Of a DNA stretch of 64,000 bases, positions 1 through 8,591 are shown piece by piece. The position numbers were made by a program, and so were the translations under genes. The DNA comes from an uncultured Opitutia bacterium (GTDB lineage: Bacteria > Verrucomicrobiota > Verrucomicrobiia > Opitutales > Opitutaceae): the NCBI GenBank assembly GCA_903896015.1, contig CAITWF010000078.1, forward strand, positions 28,525-92,524, read 5' to 3'. Every line of letters begins with the position of its first letter. The first letter of the stretch is position 1. The notes beneath the pieces are model-generated. The model saw nothing but the letters and a program-made list of their open reading frames with translations. It was not told the DNA's origin and searched no databases.

Positions 1-146
1 CCGGAACGCAGGGTCGGGCGGTGGCAGAAGTTGAGCAGGGCGCGGAGCACAGATCGCATCACGAACTTTGGAGTCGTTTTTTCAAGGCGAAACCCGCTAG
101 CGTCGCCGGCTTTCACGTCATTTTACATTCGCCCGCACCCGCTCCC

Positions 147-1451
147 ATGCACCACTTCCGTTACACTGGCCCGAATCTTCACTGCGAGTCCGTCGATCTC
201 GCCGAGGTCGCGCGCCTCTACGGCACGCCCACCTACGTCTACAGCGCCGCGACGATGGCGGACAACTACACCCGGCTCGCGCTCGGCCTGACGGGCCTTG
301 ACGTGCAGCTCTGCTACGCGATGAAGGCCAACTCCAACATCGCCGTTCTCCGCCACTTCGCGAACCTTGGCGCGGCCTTCGATCTCGTGAGCGGCGGCGA
401 ACTACGGCGCGTGCTCGTCGCCGGTGCCGATGTGAAGCGCAGCGTGTTTGCCGGTGTCGGCAAGACCGAGGCCGAGATCAAGTTGGCGCTGGAGAACGAA
501 ATTTTCTCGTTCCACGTCGAGAGCGAGCCCGAGCTCGCGCGGCTCAACCACGTCGCCGGCAAACTTGGCGTGAAGGCACCGATCGCGATCCGCATCAACC
601 CGGACGTCGATGCCCACACCCACGCCAAGATCACGACGGGGAAGAGCGACAACAAGTTTGGCATCCCGCTCAAGTTCGCCGCCGCCGCCTACGAGGCCGC
701 CTCGAAATATCCGAACCTCCAGCTCAAGGGCGTGCAGATGCACATCGGCTCGCAGCTCACCGAAGTCGGCCCGTTCGTCGAGGCGGTTGAGAAGGTCGCG
801 CCCTTCGCCGCGGAGCTGAAGGCGAAGTATGGCATCACCTATTTCTCGATCGGTGGCGGCATCGGCATCGTCTACAAGGATGCGCTCGCGAGTGGCGCCG
901 CCGCTTGGTGGGATGCCCAGCCCGCCGGCTCGCGCCCGCTCACGCCGGAAGCCTACGGTGCCGCGCTCGTGCCGCTGCTCAAGCCGCTCGGCCTCAAAAT
1001 TCTCCTCGAGCCCGGCCGCTTCATGGTCGGCAACGCTGGCGTGCTCCTCGCGCGCGTCGAACACCTTAAACGCGGTGCCGGGAAGAACTTTCTCATCGTC
1101 GACGCGGCGATGAACGATCTCGTGCGCCCCGCGATGTATGAGAGCTATCATGAAATCGTCCCGCTCCAGCGCGACACCTCGCGCCGCGCCCTCGTGGCCG
1201 ATGTCGTCGGTCCAATCTGCGAGAGCGGCGACTGTTTTGCCAAGGATCGCTCACTCCAGGAGGTCGGCGAGGGCGAGCTGCTCGCCTTCATGAGCGCGGG
1301 TGCTTACGGCTACGCGATGGCGAGCCGCTACAACACGCGCTCCATGGCCGCCGAGGTGCTCGTGAAGGGCAGCGCGTTCGAGCTGATCAACGCGCGCGAG
1401 TCTTTCGAGCAGATCGTCGCCGGGGAAAAGATTCCGGCCTTTTTGAAATGA
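147..1451 (+). CDS. lysA: Diaminopimelate decarboxylase
   Basis: This PLP enzyme of 434 residues decarboxylates meso-diaminopimelate to L-lysine, the last step of lysine synthesis. The fold-type III barrel begins after about residue 20. The PLP lysine lies in CYAMKAN near residue 60. HIGSQ, the glycine-rich GGGIGI and EPGRF follow in the usual order, and the catalytic Cys motif CESGD is near residue 355. The reading frame is open upstream to position 21, but the ATG at 147 begins the conserved N-terminus (MHHFRYTG), so that start was chosen. The length is typical for LysA. The next gene, gpsA, lies about 100 bp downstream on the same strand. Confidence 0.95.
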   Translation: MHHFRYTGPNLHCESVDLAEVARLYGTPTYVYSAATMADNYTRLALGLTGLDVQLCYAMKANSNIAVLRHFANLGAAFDLVSGGELRRVLVAGADVKRSVFAGVGKTEAEIKLALENEIFSFHVESEPELARLNHVAGKLGVKAPIAIRINPDVDAHTHAKITTGKSDNKFGIPLKFAAAAYEAASKYPNLQLKGVQMHIGSQLTEVGPFVEAVEKVAPFAAELKAKYGITYFSIGGGIGIVYKDALASGAAAWWDAQPAGSRPLTPEAYGAALVPLLKPLGLKILLEPGRFMVGNAGVLLARVEHLKRGAGKNFLIVDAAMNDLVRPAMYESYHEIVPLQRDTSRRALVADVVGPICESGDCFAKDRSLQEVGEGELLAFMSAGAYGYAMASRYNTRSMAAEVLVKGSAFELINARESFEQIVAGEKIPAFLK

Positions 1452-1458
1452 GGATCAG

Positions 1459-1529
1459 GGAAGGTGGCACGCCGGAAACCGGGAACGGCCCGTCGTGCTG
1501 CCTACCTGATTTCCTGCGTTCCACCTTCC
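1459..1529. repeat. Inverted repeat between lysA and gpsA
   Basis: GGAAGGTGG (1459-1467) is complementary to CCACCTTCC (1521-1529) across a 53-nt loop, just after the lysA stop. The right arm is followed by TGGTTTTCTGATTC. The loop also holds short AGGAA- and CCTGAT-type repeats. It could act as a weak terminator or processing hairpin for lysA mRNA. The long loop and lack of a clean U-tract keep confidence low. Confidence 0.35.
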
Positions 1530-1553
1530 TGGTTTTCTGATTCAGTCCCGGGC

Positions 1554-2552
1554 ATGAATTTCGCAGTCATCGGTGCCGGCGCCTGGGGCACGGCTTTTGC
1601 GCTGCACCTTTCGCGGCTCGGCCACGCGGTCTCGCTGGTGCCTCGTCGAGCGGAGCAAGCTGTCGCGATCACGGAGTCACGCGAGAACCGCGACTATCTC
1701 CCGGGTGTGCCGCTGCCGTTCGAATTGCGCGTGACCTCGGATGGGTCGGCCGCACTCGCCGAGGCCGAGGTCGTCTTACTCGCGTGCCCGGCGCAGGCGT
1801 TGCGCGAGACGTGCGCACGGCTGCGTGGCGCGGGCGTGGCGAAGGCACGCTTGATCGCGAGTTTGGCCAAAGGGCTGGAGACCGGCACGCACCTGCGCCC
1901 GTCTCAAATTATTGCGGAGGCTTTTCCGGGAATCGGGGTGGGCGTGCTGACGGGTCCGAGCAACGCGCTCGAAGTGGCGCGGGGTCAGCCGGCGGCCATG
2001 GTGCTGGCGACGAATCTGCCCTTGATGACCGAGGTGCAAGCGGCGGTCAGCGGCGCCACGCTGCGCGTTTACACGAGCGATGATCTCGCGGGCGTCGAGT
2101 ATGGCGGCTGCCTCAAAAATATTTATGCGATCGCGGCGGGCTGCTGCGACGGACTGAAGTTGGGCGACAACACCAAGGCCGCGCTCATCACGCGTGCGCT
2201 CGCCGAGATGGTGCGCGTCGGCGGCGCGCTCGGCGCCCGGCCGGAGACATTTTACGGCCTCAGCGGCTTCGGCGATCTGATCGCGACATGCTATGGCGGC
2301 TGGAGCCGCAATCGTGAATTCGGCCAGCTCATCGGCGAGGGCCGCGCCGTCGCCGAGTTGCTCGCACACCGCAAGACGGTCGTCGAAGGTTACCATACGA
2401 CCAACTCGTTCCACGGCCTCTGCGCTGATCGCGGGATCGACGCGCCGATCCTGCGCGAGACGCATGCGATTCTTTTCGCCGGTAAGTCGCCGGCCGCCGC
2501 ACTCAACGCGCTGATGACCCGCGGACTGAAGCGCGAGACGGTGGCGGGGTAG
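1554..2552 (+). CDS. gpsA: NAD(P)H-dependent glycerol-3-phosphate dehydrogenase
   Basis: This cytoplasmic enzyme reduces dihydroxyacetone phosphate to sn-glycerol-3-phosphate for phospholipid synthesis. The N-terminal Rossmann motif is GAGAWGTA (from residue 7). LTGPSNALEVA, the catalytic-lysine segment GGCLKNIYAIAAG, GDNTKAALITR and GLSGFGDLIATC are all present, so both the NAD and substrate-binding domains are complete. At 332 residues it is of normal family length. The frame extends upstream to 1464, but the Rossmann strand MNFAVIGAG starts at the ATG at 1554, which was therefore chosen. Confidence 0.95.
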   Translation: MNFAVIGAGAWGTAFALHLSRLGHAVSLVPRRAEQAVAITESRENRDYLPGVPLPFELRVTSDGSAALAEAEVVLLACPAQALRETCARLRGAGVAKARLIASLAKGLETGTHLRPSQIIAEAFPGIGVGVLTGPSNALEVARGQPAAMVLATNLPLMTEVQAAVSGATLRVYTSDDLAGVEYGGCLKNIYAIAAGCCDGLKLGDNTKAALITRALAEMVRVGGALGARPETFYGLSGFGDLIATCYGGWSRNREFGQLIGEGRAVAELLAHRKTVVEGYHTTNSFHGLCADRGIDAPILRETHAILFAGKSPAAALNALMTRGLKRETVAG

Positions 2553-2627
2553 GGTGGCTTATCCTGAAGTCGCTGTCTCGGCGCGTGCAAAAATTGCAGC
2601 GGCACGTTGAGGATTACGCGCCCTGCC

Positions 2628-4403
2628 TCAGTGCCCCGCCCCTGGCGCGTGCTCTTCGATGTATTCCTGCTTGAGCCCGAGCTGTTCGGGCGCGTGCAGC
2701 ACAAGCATCTTCATCCGGATGTCAGCCGGCACCGAGGGCGCGGTCGCTTTGGAGACGACGACCATCAGGATAATTGAAAGCGGCATCGTCCAGATGGCGG
2801 GCTGTTCGGCGAGGATGCGCAGCAGTGGGTGATAGGCCCAGAAGTCGGCAAGGTTCACCTTGCCGATGTCGCCCAGAATGATCGTGCCAGTGCACGCCAG
2901 GGCGGCGAGGCCGCCGCCGAGCATGCCAGTCGCGGCTCCGGTCATCGTCATGCCGCGCCACCACACGCTCATGAAGAGCAGTGGAAAATAACTCGAAGCC
3001 GCGATCGCGAACGCCTGGTTCACCATGAAATTGATCTGGAGCGTCTCGACCTGCGACCCGAGCACGATGGCGATCGCACCGATCACGATTGCGCCGATCT
3101 TGAACATGAAAAGCTTTTCCGCGGGCCGCGCGTTGGGACGCAACATCCGGCCGTAGATGTCGTGCGCGAATGCCCCGGTCATCGACACGAGCAGCCCGCT
3201 GAACGTGCTCATGAACGCGGCGAACGCGCCCGCGCACGTGATGCCGCTCATGATCGAACCGAGCACGCCGCCCACCGCGCGCGGCAGTTCCAGCACGACC
3301 TTGTCGGTGCCCTTGGCCCCGACGCCGGTGTAGAGATCGGGGGCGAGGTTGCGACCGAGCACGCCGAAGATCGGCGGGAAAACGTAAAACACGCCGATGA
3401 GAATCATCACCCACATTGTCGTGCGCTTGGCTGCGCCGCCGTCGGGGTTCGTGTAGAAGCGCACGAGGATGTGCGGCAGGCCCGCGGTGCCGCATACGAG
3501 TGCGATGATGAGCGAATAGGTGTAGAGCAGGGAGTAGGGTTTTTGGTGCTCGGCGAGGAAGGCGGCACGTTGCTCAGCCGGAAGTTTTGCTGCGGCGGCG
3601 CCGACCGCTTTGGTCGTGAGCGGCCCGAACGGCGCGATCCACTTCGTGTCGGGCGGGGCCTTTTCGACGAGCGGCTTGCGGGCGATTTCAGTTGTGGGCG
3701 CGGCGGTTTCGCCGGGTGCGGCGTTGGCACCGAGGTGGCCGTTATAAAACCCGAAGACCGCCATCAGCACAAACACCGGCACGCTGATCGCGAACATCTT
3801 AATCCAATACTGAAAAGCCTGCACGAGCGTGATGCCCTTCATGCCGCCGAGCGAGACGTTGAGCGTGATCACTGCGCCGACGAGCGCGACACCACCCCAG
3901 TAGGGCATGCCGGGAAAAATATAGGCGAGCGTGACGCCCGCGCCCTTCATCTGTGGCATCGTGTAGACGAAGCCGATGAACAGCACGAAGCAGACCGCGA
4001 TTTTCCGAAACAGCGGTGAGTCGTAGCGACCTTCGGCAAAATCCGGAATCGTGTAGGCCCCGAAGCGGCGCAGCGGCCCGGCGATGAACAGCAGAAGAAA
4101 GAGATAGCCGCAGGCGTAACACACGGGATACCACAACACGTCGTAGCCGCTCGCCATGACCATGCCAGCGATGCCCATGAACGACGCCGCCGAGAGATAC
4201 TCGCCGGAGATCGCGGAGGCGTTCCAGCCGACCGAGACCGATCGCCCGGCGACAAAAAAGTCGCTCGCGGTCTTCGATTGTTTCGCCGACCAGAACCCCA
4301 TCCCGATCGTCACGACGACGGTGATGAAAGCGAAAGTGAAGATCCACGGATCGACGCCGCCGAGAAACGCGAGCGCGGGCGCGAGGAGGGAGAGGGAGTT
4401 CAT
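2628..4403 (-). CDS. actP: Cation/acetate-type symporter (SSS family)
   Basis: A 591-residue polytopic membrane protein of the sodium:solute symporter family, with about 13 hydrophobic segments. The signature region SAKQSKTASDFFVAGRSV followed by GEYLSAASFMGIAG is typical of ActP-type monocarboxylate (acetate, glycolate, pyruvate) transporters. A soluble insert of about 60 residues (roughly 225-285) lies between two helices, as in other ActP proteins. It starts one base after the DUF485 gene stops, so the two are surely cotranscribed. DUF485/YjcH-ActP pairs are the classical acetate-uptake arrangement. The exact substrate cannot be read from sequence. Confidence 0.85.
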   Translation of the reverse strand: MNSLSLLAPALAFLGGVDPWIFTFAFITVVVTIGMGFWSAKQSKTASDFFVAGRSVSVGWNASAISGEYLSAASFMGIAGMVMASGYDVLWYPVCYACGYLFLLLFIAGPLRRFGAYTIPDFAEGRYDSPLFRKIAVCFVLFIGFVYTMPQMKGAGVTLAYIFPGMPYWGGVALVGAVITLNVSLGGMKGITLVQAFQYWIKMFAISVPVFVLMAVFGFYNGHLGANAAPGETAAPTTEIARKPLVEKAPPDTKWIAPFGPLTTKAVGAAAAKLPAEQRAAFLAEHQKPYSLLYTYSLIIALVCGTAGLPHILVRFYTNPDGGAAKRTTMWVMILIGVFYVFPPIFGVLGRNLAPDLYTGVGAKGTDKVVLELPRAVGGVLGSIMSGITCAGAFAAFMSTFSGLLVSMTGAFAHDIYGRMLRPNARPAEKLFMFKIGAIVIGAIAIVLGSQVETLQINFMVNQAFAIAASSYFPLLFMSVWWRGMTMTGAATGMLGGGLAALACTGTIILGDIGKVNLADFWAYHPLLRILAEQPAIWTMPLSIILMVVVSKATAPSVPADIRMKMLVLHAPEQLGLKQEYIEEHAPGAGH

Positions 4404-4404
4404 G

Positions 4405-4722
4405 TTACCGCGCCTCCTTCGCCTTGCGCACCGCGGCGACTTCTTCGTTTTCCAACGCGATCGATCGCTGGATGAACAGCCACGAAATCACCCACACGAA
4501 AGGGAAAAACAGCACGCCGAGAATTAGCCAGCTGAGCGTGAAGCCGCCGACGCGCGTGGCCATCAGCGCGGGCGCGAAATAATTCAGGAGCGGCATTCCG
4601 AGCAGCACCGCGAGGAATGTCGCGGCGCACGTGGTCGAAAGGGCAAGTTGCCGGCGCATGAGCGAGCGGAGAAACGACTCGCTGTGCACCGCGTCGTCGG
4701 CGGGCGGGTTGGGGTGGGACAT
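4405..4722 (-). CDS. DUF485 inner-membrane protein (YjcH-like)
   Basis: A small protein of 105 residues with two transmembrane helices (roughly residues 30-53 and 60-84) and charged ends, matching the DUF485/YjcH family. Members are nearly always encoded just upstream of ActP-type symporters and are thought to assist them, though the mechanism is unknown. The frame is open far upstream, but the ATG at 4722 gives the family's usual N-terminus (MSHPNPPADD). Its stop and the symporter start are separated by one base. The divergent neighbour is a sigma factor about 190 bp away. Confidence 0.8.
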   Translation of the reverse strand: MSHPNPPADDAVHSESFLRSLMRRQLALSTTCAATFLAVLLGMPLLNYFAPALMATRVGGFTLSWLILGVLFFPFVWVISWLFIQRSIALENEEVAAVRKAKEAR

Positions 4723-4914
4723 GCGAGGTGCAGAATGGAAACGTCGCCCAGCCTGACAAGGATCGTTTGTGGCGCGGCCTGCGGACACTCCGACGGCGCG
4801 CCGCCGATTTGCGCCGAAAACACCATCCCGGCTCACCGCCGTTTTGCGCCATTTTTGGGCGGGTTCGTCCCACGCGCGTTGGCGGGGAAAGTTTCGCGGG
4901 ATGGAGTGGCGGTC

Positions 4915-5586
4915 GTGAAATCCAAGTGTTCCGCGCTTTCCGTCAACCGCCCTCCCTCGATTAGCACGGCGCTCGAAGTTTCTGCGCGCGCCGAGTTGGT
5001 TGTCCTTGTGCGCCGTGCCCAGACTGGCGACATGGCCGCACAATCCGAACTCATCCGCCGCTACACCGTGCGCATCTCGGCCTTTGTGCGGCCCATTATC
5101 TCCCAGCCGAGTTCCGTGGAGGACGTGGTGCAGATGGTGTTTATCAAGATGAGTCGCCGCCTCTCGTTGCTGCGCGATCCGGTGACGTTTGAGTCGTGGC
5201 TCTTCGCGCTCTCACGCAACACTGCGCTCGATTTTATCCGCCGCCGCAACTGCCGCCCGGTCACGATCGCGGACGACGGGGAATTTCACGGGGCGCCCGA
5301 CCCGGCCAACAGCGAGAAGATGTTCAACGAGATCATGGAGGCGCTGGAGCACGCGCTCGTGCGCCTCAGCCCGAAGGATCGCAACCTCGTCACGCACATT
5401 GTGCAGGGCAACAGCTACCGCACCGCCGCCGCGCGCGAGGGCCTGAGCGTCGGTGCGGTGAAAGTCCGGCTCAACCGCGTGCGGCCATTCCTGCGCGTGA
5501 GCGTCGGCGAAGCGATCGGGCTGACGCTGCCCGTGGAGACGACGACGAAGTGGCGCCCGCCCCCGCGCGGTCGCCTAGCAGCGTAA
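4915..5586 (+). CDS. ECF-like RNA polymerase sigma factor
   Basis: The translation has a sigma-70 region 2 (ELIRRY... EDVVQMVFIKM... FESWLFALSRNTALDFIRRR) and a region 4 helix-turn-helix (LVRLSPKDRNLV... GLSVGAVKVRLNRV), the two-domain plan of ECF sigma factors. No anti-sigma gene is visible beside it. The start is uncertain. The GTG at 4915 gives 223 residues and includes a conserved-looking N-terminal helix (ELVVLVRRAQTGD), whereas the first ATG in this part of the frame (5032) would cut into region 2. The tail after region 4 is Pro/Arg-rich. It is divergent from the DUF485-symporter pair, which it might regulate, but nothing in the sequence proves this. Confidence 0.75.
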   Translation: MKSKCSALSVNRPPSISTALEVSARAELVVLVRRAQTGDMAAQSELIRRYTVRISAFVRPIISQPSSVEDVVQMVFIKMSRRLSLLRDPVTFESWLFALSRNTALDFIRRRNCRPVTIADDGEFHGAPDPANSEKMFNEIMEALEHALVRLSPKDRNLVTHIVQGNSYRTAAAREGLSVGAVKVRLNRVRPFLRVSVGEAIGLTLPVETTTKWRPPPRGRLAA

Positions 5587-5639
5587 ATAGGGGCCGCCTC
5601 GCACATGCCCCGTTGGACGGGCGCGGACGAGCCGCGCCC

Positions 5640-6404
5640 CTACGCGAAGCGCAGTCGCTCCTGCATTTCGCGCAGGCCGCGGGTGAGAGTGAGCTTCGTG
5701 CCGTCGGCCAGAATGACGACATGCTCGTCGTTGAAGGCGGGCTCGACGTGGTGAATGCGATCGACGTTGACGAGGGCGCTGCGGTTGATGCGAAAAAAAT
5801 CCTTCGGCGAGAGCTGGCTTTCGAGCGACGTGAGCGTTTCGCGGAGCACGTGGTTTTCCTTGCCGGCGTGTAGCACGAGATAGTTGCCCGACGCCTCGAT
5901 CCAGTCGATTGCCGTGGTCTTTACGAAATGGACCTTGTCGCGATCGCGGACGGCGATGCGGGCGAGGTATTCGGGCTTGGCGGCGCGCTCCTCGAGCAGC
6001 GCGAGGATGCGTTGCGATGCGTCGTCCCCGCTGGATTTCTTTGAGGCGAATTGTGTGCGGGCGCGTGCGACGGCGGACTTGAGGCGCGCGGGCTTGAATG
6101 GTTTTAGCAGGTAATCGAGCGCGTGAATTTCAAAAGCTTTCACGGCGTGCTCGTCGAAGGCCGTGACGAAAATCACAGCGGGCAGCGGCGCGGCGATCTG
6201 CGCGAGGGTCTGGAAGCCGTCGAGCTCGGGCATCTGGATGTCGAGGAAGAGCAGGTCGGGGCGCTGCTTCTTCACGGCGGCGACGGCCTCGCGGCCGTTG
6301 GTGCACTCGCCAAGAATTTCGAGATCGGGCTCGATGGCGAGGAGCGTGCGCAGGCGTTCGCGGGCGAGCGGCTCGTCGTCGACGATGAGGGCGGTGAGAT
6401 TCAT
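5640..6404 (-). CDS. LytTR-family response regulator
   Basis: A 254-residue response regulator. The N-terminal receiver has the acidic pair (VDDE, residues 8-11), the phosphorylation Asp at residue 55 (LLFLDIQMPELDGF) and the conserved Lys in LKPF. A linker follows, then a C-terminal LytTR DNA-binding domain (residues about 145-250) with the typical IDWIEASGNYLVLH and FFRINRSALVNVDRI strands. It overlaps the upstream sensor kinase gene by 4 nt (ATGA), so the pair is translationally coupled. LytTR regulators often control exported or cell-surface functions. The nearest candidate targets are the small repeat protein beyond the kinase or genes outside this locus. Confidence 0.92.
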   Translation of the reverse strand: MNLTALIVDDEPLARERLRTLLAIEPDLEILGECTNGREAVAAVKKQRPDLLFLDIQMPELDGFQTLAQIAAPLPAVIFVTAFDEHAVKAFEIHALDYLLKPFKPARLKSAVARARTQFASKKSSGDDASQRILALLEERAAKPEYLARIAVRDRDKVHFVKTTAIDWIEASGNYLVLHAGKENHVLRETLTSLESQLSPKDFFRINRSALVNVDRIHHVEPAFNDEHVVILADGTKLTLTRGLREMQERLRFA

Positions 6405-7888
6405 GACGCGGGTGTTGCCGATGGCGGCGTGGTCTTGAACGGTAGCGTGATCTCGACGCGCAGACCACCCTCGGGTGGCGTGATTAAATCGAGTTTGGCA
6501 GCGGCGCCGTGAAGGGCTTGGAGGCGGACCTCAGTGTTGGCGAGGCCGATGCCGCGGCGGGCAGAGAGTTGATCGGCAAAGAGACCGACACCGTCGTCGG
6601 CGACCGCAAGCGTGAGGGTTTGCGCGGTGGCGCGGGCGGTGATCGTGATCGTGCCGCCCGTGCCGCGGGGCTCGAGGCCGTGGCGGATTGAATTTTCCGC
6701 GAGCGGCTGGAGCACGAAGGTTGGGACGAGTGCGGCGGTCACGTCCGGGTCGATGTCGCGGACGATTTTCAGGCGATCGCCGAGGCGGGTTTTCTCGATG
6801 GCGAGGTAGCGATCGATCAGTTCGAGTTCGCGGCCGAGCGGGACCTCGTGATCGGTCGTGAGGAGCGAGAGGCGGAGGAGATCGCTGAGATCGCCGATCA
6901 GTTCGTCGGCTTGATTGGCATCGCGGTGGACGAGTGTGGAGATGGCGTTGAGGGTGTTGAAGAGGAAGTGCGGCTGGAGCTGGAGGCGGAGCGCGTCGAG
7001 CTTGGCGCGGGTGAGTCTGGCGGAGAGTTCGACGGCCTGAAGATCGCGCTCCTTGGCGCGGCGGTAGAAGCCGAGCGCGTGCGCGGCGCTGAGCACGATG
7101 AGATAAATCGCGAGGCCGAAGTTGCCACGGAGCGCGAACGGGCCGAACGCGCCGAAGAAATCGCGGCGCAGATTGTTGAGGAAGGCGGGCTCCGGGTTGT
7201 TGGGACCGCCGGGAAACCCTTTGCCGCGGCCACCGGGACCGCCGCGGCCGAATTTACCGTCGGGTCCATCGGGACCGAAACGATCGCCGGGGCCTTTGCC
7301 GTCAAACAGCGGGCGCGAGCGGCTGAAAAATGCGTCGCGGGTCGGGCGATCGGAGCTGCCCGGCTGGGCGTCGGGCGTACCGGGCGGTTCGCCGAAGCGG
7401 CGGAAACTCGGGCCGTCGTCGGTCCCGTCGTGACCGAAAGCGCGAAAATTTTGCGGGCCGCTGCGGCCGTCGGGCCGTGTGAAGGGAAACGCGTTGGCCG
7501 AGATCCAGAGACAGAGTGTCATGCACGCCAGGCCAGCGACCGCATGAATGGGCACGCTGCGGAGCAGATGGCCGCGCTCGAGAGGAAATTTGCGCGCGAG
7601 TATAAATATGGGGGGCGTGAGCACGGCCCACGGGAGCCAGTTGACGGCGGCGATGCCGAGCGCGCCGGACCATTCGAAGGGCCCTGCGAGCACCAGCAGT
7701 GCGGCAAAGGCAAACGTGAGCGCGGCCCACAGCGCAGCTTGGAGCGCGAAGAGCGCGAGCGGGCGCAGGATGCGGCTGGGGGCGGAGAAGCGCACGGGGC
7801 GAGGGTGTGAAGTCGAAGCGGAGGGGCTCAAGGTCGAAAGCGGGTGGCGCGCGCCGCCGAAAGCGTAGAGGCGGCGTCCGCGAACCAC
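6401..7888 (-). CDS. LytS-type sensor histidine kinase
   Basis: A 495-residue membrane kinase of the His_kinase/LytS group. Hydrophobic helices lie at about 42-69, 74-98, 111-133 and 256-274. The kinase core has the phospho-accepting His307 in QLQPHFLFNTLN and an HATPase domain with N-box (PLAENSIRHG) and DDGVG motifs. Between helices 3 and 4 is a loop of about 115 residues (136-250), very rich in Gly, Pro, Asp and Arg and almost without hydrophobic residues, which is unusual for the family. The start at 7888 is tentative because few in-frame ATGs are available. The stop overlaps the response regulator gene. Confidence 0.85.
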   Translation of the reverse strand: MVRGRRLYAFGGARHPLSTLSPSASTSHPRPVRFSAPSRILRPLALFALQAALWAALTFAFAALLVLAGPFEWSGALGIAAVNWLPWAVLTPPIFILARKFPLERGHLLRSVPIHAVAGLACMTLCLWISANAFPFTRPDGRSGPQNFRAFGHDGTDDGPSFRRFGEPPGTPDAQPGSSDRPTRDAFFSRSRPLFDGKGPGDRFGPDGPDGKFGRGGPGGRGKGFPGGPNNPEPAFLNNLRRDFFGAFGPFALRGNFGLAIYLIVLSAAHALGFYRRAKERDLQAVELSARLTRAKLDALRLQLQPHFLFNTLNAISTLVHRDANQADELIGDLSDLLRLSLLTTDHEVPLGRELELIDRYLAIEKTRLGDRLKIVRDIDPDVTAALVPTFVLQPLAENSIRHGLEPRGTGGTITITARATAQTLTLAVADDGVGLFADQLSARRGIGLANTEVRLQALHGAAAKLDLITPPEGGLRVEITLPFKTTPPSATPAS

Positions 7889-7951
7889 ATCACGGGCGCC
7901 GCCGTTGCGACTATGCGCTGACTCTTCCTACCACAAATTTCTGGCGTGAAC

Positions 7952-8389
7952 TCACCCGCCGGTGGGCGGAGGGCCGCGATGACCTCCGGGACCGCCGGCG
8001 GGCGGACCCGGCGTAAGATCGACGACGTGGCCGTCGGGCAGGGTGTAGGTGCCATCGGCGTTGGGCTCCACGGTCGTGCCGTCCGGGAGTGTGATAGTGT
8101 CGTCGGAGTTTAGCGTGAACGGCGGGCCGGGCGGATGAACGTTTGTCGGGTCAATGACGGTGCCGTCGGGCAGGGTGATTGTGCCGTCGGCGTTGACGGT
8201 GGGGGCGGGGAGCACGGTGCCGTCGGGCAGCGTGACCGTGCCGTCGGCATTGGCGGTGCCGGGCGGCGGGCCGCCATGCGGGCGACCGGCGGGCGGCGTG
8301 GTCGTGGTGTTGCCCGTGGTCTGGGCAAAGGCGGCAACGCTCGCGATCAGCGCTAGGCCGGCAGTGAAGAGGCGGAGGGAGTTTTTCAT
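7952..8389 (-). CDS. Small exported protein with DGT-T-LPDGT repeats
   Basis: A protein of 145 residues with a clear signal peptide (MKNSLRLFTAGLALIASVAAFAQ). The mature part is low in complexity. It has four copies of a 12-residue unit N-[AS]-D-[GD]-T-[VIY]-T-LPDG-[TH] at residues 47-58, 67-78, 94-105 and 110-121, separated by Pro-rich linkers, and a Gly/Pro tail. No family is recognised. The repeated Asp/Asn/Gly pattern recalls short beta-hairpin or calcium-binding repeats, but this is only a resemblance. It lies about 60 bp upstream of the kinase gene on the same strand, so it may be the first gene of that operon. Confidence 0.6.
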   Translation of the reverse strand: MKNSLRLFTAGLALIASVAAFAQTTGNTTTTPPAGRPHGGPPPGTANADGTVTLPDGTVLPAPTVNADGTITLPDGTVIDPTNVHPPGPPFTLNSDDTITLPDGTTVEPNADGTYTLPDGHVVDLTPGPPAGGPGGHRGPPPTGG

Positions 8390-8591
8390 TTTTGATTGCG
8401 GATTTTGGATTGCCGGAGGGAGCGCGACTGGCAGAAAGCGCGTCCGGGATGGCAGTGGTGATAGCGCGCGTGGTCGCGAGGCCGACGCTTCTGGGACGAA
8501 GCGGAGGAAAAACGTCGCGAACGCTCGGCGCGCGGGGGCGATGCCGCGTTCGCCGATTGCTTCGTAGGGCCGTTCGCCCCAGAGTGCCGGG

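Noticed and set aside
2553..2563. GGTGGCTTATC, repeated at 12355-12365 in another gene gap
   Set aside because: Only two 11-bp copies with unrelated flanks. Could be chance in a 64-kb window.
2829..4019. 396-codon open frame on the plus strand opposite the symporter
   Set aside because: Charged, domain-free translation exactly antisense to a well-conserved transporter.
7952..8389. Regularly spaced DNA repeats that could suggest a CRISPR array
   Set aside because: Repeats are in phase with codons and encode LPDGT units after a signal peptide. Spacers are not unique or equal in length.
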